Source of the DNA: G963692885 sp964658655
Lineage (GTDB): Bacteria > Acidobacteriota > Terriglobia > Terriglobales > Acidobacteriaceae
DNA length: 11,461 nucleotides
Assembly: GCA_964658655.1 (NCBI GenBank)
Contig: CAZZZL010000080.1
Span: forward strand, 1-11,461
Direction: 5' to 3'
Each line of letters starts with the position of its first letter. The stretch's first letter is position 1. This document shows positions 6,980 through 11,461 of this stretch, one piece after another. The notes under the pieces were generated by a model. The model did no database searches. It was not told the DNA's origin and was given only the letters and a program-made list of their open reading frames with translations. A program made the translations under genes and the position numbers.

Positions 6980-7468
6980 ATGGCAGGATCTGCATCGCGC
7001 GCATCAGAACAGGAAAAGCCGCCGGCACGTCCACCGGACGAAGCAGCATCGCTGCAGCTGATTCTTTCGATCGGACGGGCCTTTAAATTTGTCGACGATT
7101 ATGTGCGCCCTCGTATGCAGAAGTATGGTCTGACCATGACCGAGTTCTCGGTTTTGATGGTGTTGTACCATGGCGGGCCGACGCCGCTGGGCGAGTTGAG
7201 TGAGCGGATCCTGCTGACCGGCGCGAGCACCACCTATACCGTCAAAAAGATGGAAAAGCGCGGGTTGATTGCGCGCAAGTCGCAGCGCGAGGACAAGCGC
7301 GTCGTGATGGGCGTGATCACGGATAAGGGTCTTACGCTTGCGAAGAAGGTCATGCCGCTGCATGCGGAGGACCTGGTCACTGCGATGCATCGTCTCTCGG
7401 TCGAAGAAAAAAAGACGGTGGCGCACCTCCTGCGCAAGCTGCGTGGACTTGGACCCGGCGAGCAGTAA
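6980..7468 (+). CDS. MarR-family winged-helix transcriptional regulator
   Basis: This encodes a 162-residue cytoplasmic DNA-binding protein, typical for MarR. A Pro-rich N-terminal extension (1-22) precedes the dimerisation helix ('SLQLILSIGRAFKFVDDYVR'). The winged helix-turn-helix follows: 'LTMTEFSVLMVLYHGGPTPLGELSERI' (51-77) and the recognition helix 'GASTTYTVKKMEKRGLI' (81-97). The wing has the family-typical 'SQREDKRVVMGVITDKG' (101-117). A C-terminal helix pair completes the dimer interface. Such proteins usually repress their own or neighbouring genes and release DNA on binding a phenolic ligand or on oxidation. No Cys is present in this protein, so thiol-based redox sensing is unlikely. 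Its ATG has no Shine-Dalgarno and coincides with the predicted transcription start, suggesting leaderless mRNA. Targets beyond its own promoter are unknown. Confidence 0.88.
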   Translation: MAGSASRASEQEKPPARPPDEAASLQLILSIGRAFKFVDDYVRPRMQKYGLTMTEFSVLMVLYHGGPTPLGELSERILLTGASTTYTVKKMEKRGLIARKSQREDKRVVMGVITDKGLTLAKKVMPLHAEDLVTAMHRLSVEEKKTVAHLLRKLRGLGPGEQ

Positions 7469-7471
7469 ACA

Positions 7472-7930
7472 CTAACGAGCAGTAAACATCTGGTGTGCGA
7501 GAATTGCCGTCGCAATCAGCCGGACAGCGTCTGCGGCTTTCCTGATCCAGTCGGTGCGCAGCAGTTGGCGCATCAGGACGGGCGAGTAGCCATCCCGGTT
7601 GAACGCCGCATGGATGGGAAGCTGAAGTGCCACGGTGGACAAGCCTCCGCCTGCGGATGTGATCGCCATGGTCCAGGGAATGGCCCGATTCACATTTGCG
7701 GGAACGTTCCACAAAAACCATATCTGCAACAGAAATCCGAGCGCCATCGGCGCAACCACGAATATCTGGATCAGGGGCTGTTGAGCTTTGTGGTAGGCCT
7801 TGAAAGACTTCGATGCGATTAGGGGCCAGGTCTGATAGTTGACGAAGCGCTCCACGCAATTGGCACCGAAGCTGTAAGCATTGAGCAGGATGATGGCGAT
7901 TGCGAGCGCTTGTGGAAGGGCTGTCTGCAT
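7472..7930 (-). CDS. Small four-helix membrane protein, family uncertain (DUF1772-like pattern)
   Basis: This encodes a 152-residue integral membrane protein. Hydrophobic segments lie at about 5-24, 53-75, 84-103 and 129-149. Between helices 1 and 2 is a polar stretch ('VERFVNYQTWPLIASKSFKAYHKAQQP') and before the last helix 'RTDWIRKAADAVR'. This arrangement recalls DUF1772-type small membrane proteins, but I do not recognise it with certainty and assign no function. It starts 18 bp after the porin stop in the same direction, so it is very likely co-transcribed with it. It ends 3 bp from the convergent marR-like gene, with no room for a terminator between them. Confidence 0.72.
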   Translation of the reverse strand: MQTALPQALAIAIILLNAYSFGANCVERFVNYQTWPLIASKSFKAYHKAQQPLIQIFVVAPMALGFLLQIWFLWNVPANVNRAIPWTMAITSAGGGLSTVALQLPIHAAFNRDGYSPVLMRQLLRTDWIRKAADAVRLIATAILAHQMFTAR

Positions 7931-7948
7931 GAGGATTTCTGCCTGCTG

Positions 7949-9355
7949 CTAGAAGTTGTATGTCAGCTGCGGTGAGACGAAGTTCAAGCTGCGGCCAGGT
8001 GGGCTCTGCTTCAGGAAGGCACCAGTGAAGAAGTACTCATACGCGAATGAGCCGGTGAGGTGGCGGGTGAAGTTGTAATCGAACTCCTGCTGAATCTGAG
8101 TGCCGGTGAAGCGTGCGGTCGAGTTGTTTGGAGGATGGGTGAGGATACCCACGATGTTATAGATCCCGTCCTGGTTGGCCTGCCGCCAGAGGAATTCGAC
8201 ATTGGTGTTGCTGCTGGCCTTGCGCGTGAGGGTCGTCTTGTAAGTGGGCCGCACAATGATGAGATTGGAGGGTCCCAGCAGGATGCTCTGGCTCAGGTAA
8301 TTGCCGTTCGGAAAGAGTGGGTTGAAGGTGCCGAGAGTGTTGTCGTGAGGACTGCGGTCGCCACTTAAAACGCCGCCATCGATCTCCGGGTGCGGAGCGA
8401 AACGCGCCTTAGCCAAGGTGTAGCTAAGATGGTATCCAGCGCCCCAGGCTCTGATATTTCCTGAGTTAAAGCGTCCGAATTGTGCTGTGTATTCGAAGTC
8501 GTAATCCCATGTGGTCGTGTGCGACCAGATGCGTGTGCCGATGGTTTCGCGCTGCTCGCGACCGGTTCCCTGCGAATAGTGGACGGACTTATGGTCGTAG
8601 CCGAGGTAGTAAAGATCAACGTTGGTATGCAGCGTCGGCAGCGCCCTGGTTGTGTAGAGTCCCCATAGCTCTTCGGCGGCATTTGGTTCGTTGTCGAAAG
8701 CACCTGTCTTGATTTCGGTAGGGCGAACGGCCAGACCGTCGGCAGTCCACGGACCGTAGTGGAGCGTGAGGCGAAATCCGTCGAATGGCTGCTCGACGTT
8801 GAGGCCGGCGCCGGTCGCGATCAGCCGGGTAGAACCGAGGGAGATGAGCTGGCGGCCGGCACGCACTGTGAGGTTATGCGCTGGCGATTTCCATGGTTGC
8901 AGATCGATGAAGCCCTGGTTGACGTCGAACGTATCTTTATCGATGCCGGGCCGCGGGCCTCCATCGCGACCATCCACCAGCCCGCTGTTGAGCTGGACGA
9001 AACCGCGGAAACGCTGGCCGCTGTGGAGGTCAGCGCTTAGTAGATAGCGCTGCAGAAAGTAGCCGTTGTCAGGTGGCTGTGCGCCAAAGGCCGGATGGTC
9101 CTGGTACTCGCCACGCTCGCGCACCTGGCCGCCAAGCGAAAGGAAATTGTGCTCCCCGATCGGAATGTAGTGAAAGCGGTCTGTCCAGTCAGTGCCGCTC
9201 TGCGTAGCGGCGGCCGGCGCTAGATAGGTCCAGTCCATGTCCCAGACCAGGGGTGTGTATGGCGGGGGCATGACAGCCTGGGCCATGCCCCGAACGGCAG
9301 AGAGCAACAGCAGAGGGATCGCCACCATAAGTCGATGAGTGTTTTGAATCCTCAA
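7949..9355 (-). CDS. Alginate-export-type outer-membrane porin
   Basis: This encodes a 468-residue outer-membrane beta-barrel. I chose the TTG at 9355 (LRIQNTHRLMVAIPLLLLSAVRGMAQ) because it begins a normal signal peptide with cleavage near GMAQ and has AAAGG seven bases upstream. An ATG at 9418 in the same frame would place a terminator hairpin inside the gene and has no ribosome site. An ATG at 9328 is a shorter alternative. The mature protein has the Alginate_exp (AlgE-like) signature 'RAGRQLISLGSTRLIATGAGLNV', then 'FDGFRL', many alternating beta strands with Tyr/Trp/Phe girdles, and a terminal Phe ('PQLTYNF') for BAM-dependent assembly. Family members are often porins for anionic or organic compounds outside alginate producers; no alginate synthesis genes are seen here. 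It lies downstream of the isochorismatase-like gene and upstream of a small membrane protein. Confidence 0.83.
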   Translation of the reverse strand: MRIQNTHRLMVAIPLLLLSAVRGMAQAVMPPPYTPLVWDMDWTYLAPAAATQSGTDWTDRFHYIPIGEHNFLSLGGQVRERGEYQDHPAFGAQPPDNGYFLQRYLLSADLHSGQRFRGFVQLNSGLVDGRDGGPRPGIDKDTFDVNQGFIDLQPWKSPAHNLTVRAGRQLISLGSTRLIATGAGLNVEQPFDGFRLTLHYGPWTADGLAVRPTEIKTGAFDNEPNAAEELWGLYTTRALPTLHTNVDLYYLGYDHKSVHYSQGTGREQRETIGTRIWSHTTTWDYDFEYTAQFGRFNSGNIRAWGAGYHLSYTLAKARFAPHPEIDGGVLSGDRSPHDNTLGTFNPLFPNGNYLSQSILLGPSNLIIVRPTYKTTLTRKASSNTNVEFLWRQANQDGIYNIVGILTHPPNNSTARFTGTQIQQEFDYNFTRHLTGSFAYEYFFTGAFLKQSPPGRSLNFVSPQLTYNF

Positions 9356-9368
9356 GGCTTTACCTTTC

Positions 9369-9410
9369 AAAAAAGGATCCGCGCCCGAGGTGATTTTGCT
9401 CCGGGCGCGG
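9369..9410 (-). terminator. Terminator-like hairpin between the hydrolase and the porin
   Basis: Read on the minus strand, CCGCGCCCG (9410-9402), a 14-base loop, CGGGCGCGG (9387-9379), then ATCC and six T (9374-9369) make a 9-bp all-GC stem with a T run. It begins 11 bp after the hydrolase stop codon and ends 13 bp before the porin TTG. It may reduce read-through (attenuation) or protect the upstream mRNA end. Its position argues strongly against the ATG at 9418 as the porin start. Confidence 0.75.
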
Positions 9411-9420
9411 CGCAGCAATG

Positions 9421-10017
9421 CTAGGTGAGCTTGGAGATGACTTCGTCGGCTAGAATCTGTTGAGCCTGCAGACCTGCAGGACTGCCAAAATCATTTTCGA
9501 GCTCAGTCACGATCTGGTTGACGACGCTGACCGTCACACCGAGCGAACGGAGACGGTCGAACGTCGTGTCATCGCCGATGGTGGACATGGTTCCGCAAGC
9601 GTCAGCAATCACGTTGACGGTGTACCCGAGTCGAACCGCATCCCGCGCAGCCCAGAACAGGCAGATGTCGGTGGTGAGACCTGCGAGGATGAGGTTCGTG
9701 CGGCCTGTGGCCTTGAGAGCCGTGACGAGTTCAGGCTGGTCAAAGCAGCTGAGAATGCCACCGCGTTTGAAGCGGGCGGCGAAGGCGTCCGGAGCGACCT
9801 CCTGGATCTCAGGCAGCGTCGGGCCTACATACTCCTCCATGGTAGTAGTGAAGAAGAGCGGGATGGAAAACGTGACGCCCATACGGGCGAGGACGCGGCA
9901 GCTGGCGATGACCGTGGTCTTTGGCAGGCTCTTGACCCAGTCGATGGTCATGGTCTGGTGATCGACAAGCAGGATGATGCTGTCGGTGGGCGAGAAACGA
10001 GGTGGGACGGTCGGCAT
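9421..10017 (-). CDS. Isochorismatase-family cysteine hydrolase, YcaC-like
   Basis: This encodes a 198-residue cytoplasmic alpha/beta hydrolase. The catalytic triad of the family is in place: Asp19 ('LLVDHQ'), Lys84 ('AARFKRGG') and Cys119 ('GLTTDICLFWAARDAV'), at the same spacing as in YcaC-type enzymes. The cis-peptide region before the Cys ('LAGLTTD') and the following 'ADACGT' (138-143) are also typical. The family cleaves C-N bonds in small amides or isochorismate; the substrate is not predictable, and no siderophore or phenazine genes lie nearby. The ATG at 10017 has AAAGGAG seven bases upstream. It is the first gene of the minus-strand cluster with the porin, with a hairpin in between, and its upstream region has a TTAGAAT repeat cluster. 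Confidence 0.88.
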   Translation of the reverse strand: MPTVPPRFSPTDSIILLVDHQTMTIDWVKSLPKTTVIASCRVLARMGVTFSIPLFFTTTMEEYVGPTLPEIQEVAPDAFAARFKRGGILSCFDQPELVTALKATGRTNLILAGLTTDICLFWAARDAVRLGYTVNVIADACGTMSTIGDDTTFDRLRSLGVTVSVVNQIVTELENDFGSPAGLQAQQILADEVISKLT

Positions 10018-10377
10018 GGAACTCTCCTTTGGATGATTTCCTTAATATACTTAGAATTCTAACAACATTCTAAATAATGTCATCAGAAACTCTCGAGAGA
10101 GACGGCGCCCGCACTTGACTTCAAGCGAAGTCGGCGATCTCACGATGAAAATCAGCTGAAAGGAAGGAATTCAGTTCAGCCGGCCCCATCTGCCGTAGAC
10201 CTGCTGATGGCACCAAATTACCGGTTCACTCGTCGCGCAACGATGCACTCTGACTTCCAGCTTTTCGGTGACTTTGTTTTGAACAAATCCCTTGTCGTGG
10301 AGCATATCTGCCATCATCCCCCGCTATGCAAAACCCAGCATTCGCTATCATCTCGGAATGACTGGAAGTGGCGCGTC
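10018..10377. other. Intergenic region between divergent hydrolase and acyltransferase genes
   Basis: This is 360 bp of mostly non-coding DNA. The left part is AT-rich with an operator-like repeat cluster (10051-10080, see separate entry). Further right are a CTCTCGAGAG palindrome (10090-10099) and a perfect hairpin GACTTC (10117-10122), AAGC, GAAGTC (10127-10132), overlapping a TTGACT (10115-10120) that resembles a -35 box but lacks a matching -10. The acyltransferase frame is open from 10207, but that stretch looks non-coding. Confidence 0.6.
10051..10080. promoter_or_regulatory. Candidate operator cluster upstream of the isochorismatase-like gene
   Basis: TTAGAATTCTAA (10051-10062) is a perfect 12-bp palindrome. 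Its right half ATTCTAA (10056-10062) recurs at 10067-10073, 11 bp or one helical turn away, so one inverted and two direct copies of the same half-site are present. ACATT (10065-10069)/AATGT (10076-10080) forms a second dyad. On the minus strand the half-site reads TTAGAAT, so it includes a -10-like TAGAAT. Its position ~35-65 bp before the ATG at 10017 fits a regulated promoter. The regulator is unknown. Confidence 0.5.
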
Positions 10378-11460
10378 GTGAATATCTCAACTCCTCTCAC
10401 CCATAGCCGGCATCGTGGCTTCGACCTCTTGCGTGTCATCGCCATTTACATGGTCATGCAGATTCACACCGGTGAATTCGAATACATCTCACCTGCCGGG
10501 ACCGTCCTCCACACGGCAGGCGCCTGGGCCGTGGGATGGACGAACTCTCTCCTGCGCGTCTGCGTGCCGCTCTTCGTCATGATCAGCGGGTTCTTCCTTT
10601 TCCCTGTCGGCGATGAGCGCGCATTCTTTCGCAAGCGATTCACCCGCGTCCTCATTCCGTTCGTCGTCTGGTGCGTCGTCTATGCGTTCTATGACTTCGC
10701 ACGGGGATTAGCCACTCTCCACACCACCCTGCTCAACATTGCGAAGATCCCCGTCAACTATGGCACCGAGGTCGGCCACCTGTGGTTTGTCTATATGCTG
10801 ATGGCGATTTACCTCATCGCGCCTGTGCTCTCGCCGTGGATCGTCTCAGCCAGCCGCAGAAGCATGGACCTTTTCCTTGCGCTCTGGGGCATCACGCTGC
10901 TGCTTCCGTTCATTCACCTGTATTTTCCTGAGGTCTGGGGTGAGTGCTACTGGAATGCGACGCCGACCCTCTACTACTTCTCAGGGTTCATCGGCTACGT
11001 GGTCGCCGCCGTCTACATCAAGCGATTCCTTATGGCGCCCTCCCTGCGCGTCGATCTCGTCGCAATCCTCATGGTCATTGCCGGTTACGCCGTGACGGCC
11101 GCAGGGTTTCTCTACAGACTGCGCTTCGTGAATGAAGTGAAGAGCCTCGAACTGACCTGGAACTTTACGTCGCTGAATGTGGCGGTCATGACCGCAGGAT
11201 TATTCCTGCTCTTCCGCAACCTTCACGGAGAGCGCAGCAACAGCGTGGCCTGGCGATGGATAGCGGATCTTTCGCGCATGAGCTATGGCATGTACCTTGC
11301 GCACATCATTGTCCTGGGTGTCGTTCACGCGCACCTGGCACCCCTGCTCGCGAATGCGTTTCTGCGCATCCCGATCATCGCCATCACGACCTTCGTCATT
11401 ACATATCTCGCAGTGAAGTTGCTTTCACTGCTGCCGGGAAGTAAATACATCGTCGGCTGA
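10378..11460 (+). CDS. Acyltransferase-3 family integral membrane O-acyltransferase
   Basis: This encodes a 360-residue polytopic inner-membrane protein of the AT3 family (WecH/OafB-type), which moves acetyl or other acyl groups onto cell-surface sugars. I chose the GTG at 10378 (VNISTPLTHSRHRGFDLLRV...), preceded by GGAAG nine bases upstream. It puts the family's N-terminus in register; the longer frame from ATG 10207 adds 57 residues without AT3 character. The conserved R-x10-H motif is visible in helix 1 (Arg19 to His30, 'RVIAIYMVMQIH'). The hallmark 'GHLWFVYMLMAIYLIAP' lies near residues 134-150, and about ten hydrophobic segments follow the family plan. The gene is complete, with its TGA one base before the window ends. 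It has no visible partner glycosyltransferase here, so its substrate is unknown. Confidence 0.85.
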   Translation: MNISTPLTHSRHRGFDLLRVIAIYMVMQIHTGEFEYISPAGTVLHTAGAWAVGWTNSLLRVCVPLFVMISGFFLFPVGDERAFFRKRFTRVLIPFVVWCVVYAFYDFARGLATLHTTLLNIAKIPVNYGTEVGHLWFVYMLMAIYLIAPVLSPWIVSASRRSMDLFLALWGITLLLPFIHLYFPEVWGECYWNATPTLYYFSGFIGYVVAAVYIKRFLMAPSLRVDLVAILMVIAGYAVTAAGFLYRLRFVNEVKSLELTWNFTSLNVAVMTAGLFLLFRNLHGERSNSVAWRWIADLSRMSYGMYLAHIIVLGVVHAHLAPLLANAFLRIPIIAITTFVITYLAVKLLSLLPGSKYIVG

Positions 11461-11461
11461 T

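Noticed and set aside
6811..7086. Possible small gene starting at GTG 6811 after GGAGGTGA
   Set aside because: The ribosome-site-like bases touch the start codon with no spacing, the product has no recognisable features, and it overlaps the marR-like gene in another frame.
9460..10062. 200-codon plus-strand frame opposite the isochorismatase-like gene
   Set aside because: The minus-strand frame has the full Asp-Lys-Cys triad and a good ribosome site; the plus frame is an Arg/Glu/Asp-rich shadow.

Overview
The window reads as ordinary chromosomal DNA of a moderately GC-rich Gram-negative bacterium. It has outer-membrane beta-barrels with signal peptides and terminal Phe, a Spy/LTXXQ-type periplasmic protein and an alginate-export-type porin. 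The gene mix and protein style (small outer-membrane barrel, YfgM-like TPR anchor, MarR regulator, alginate-export porin) recall Acidobacteriota such as Terriglobales. That placement is an inference from general knowledge, not a database match.

Layout. Positions 1-105 are the 3' end of a 23S rRNA gene, followed by an unusually long (~300 nt) structured spacer, a 5S rRNA gene (~407-524) and a strong hairpin terminator (534-561). Running toward that terminator on the minus strand is a decayed N6-adenine DNA methyltransferase (582-2859). It has lost its N-terminal part, carries three reading-frame breaks, and abuts the stop codon of a small outer-membrane beta-barrel gene (2878-3417, minus). A zinc-independent quinone-oxidoreductase-like MDR gene follows (3563-4468, minus).

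Divergent from it is an LTXXQ/Spy-like periplasmic protein (4648-5115, plus) with its own terminator, then a four-helix membrane protein of the phage-holin-superfamily-IV/YvlD type (5371-5715, plus, TTG start). A 42-nt perfect palindrome (5847-5888) serves as a shared terminator with the convergent TPR membrane-anchor gene (5902-6642, minus). After a 337-nt intergenic region comes a MarR-family regulator (6980-7468, plus). It appears to be leaderless and has a 19-bp inverted repeat lying over its -10 element.

Convergent with it, 3 bp away, ends a minus-strand cluster: isochorismatase-family hydrolase (9421-10017), alginate-export-type outer-membrane porin (7949-9355) and a small four-helix membrane protein (7472-7930). 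A terminator-like hairpin lies between the first two genes, and a cluster of TTAGAAT half-sites lies upstream of the first. The right end holds a complete acyltransferase-3 membrane protein (10378-11460, plus).

I do not see a convincing undescribed multi-gene system. The observations most worth following are the MarR operator with leaderless start, the hairpin between hydrolase and porin that decides the porin start, the TTAGAAT operator cluster, the boxB/boxA-like element between 23S and 5S, and the eroded methyltransferase next to the rRNA operon.
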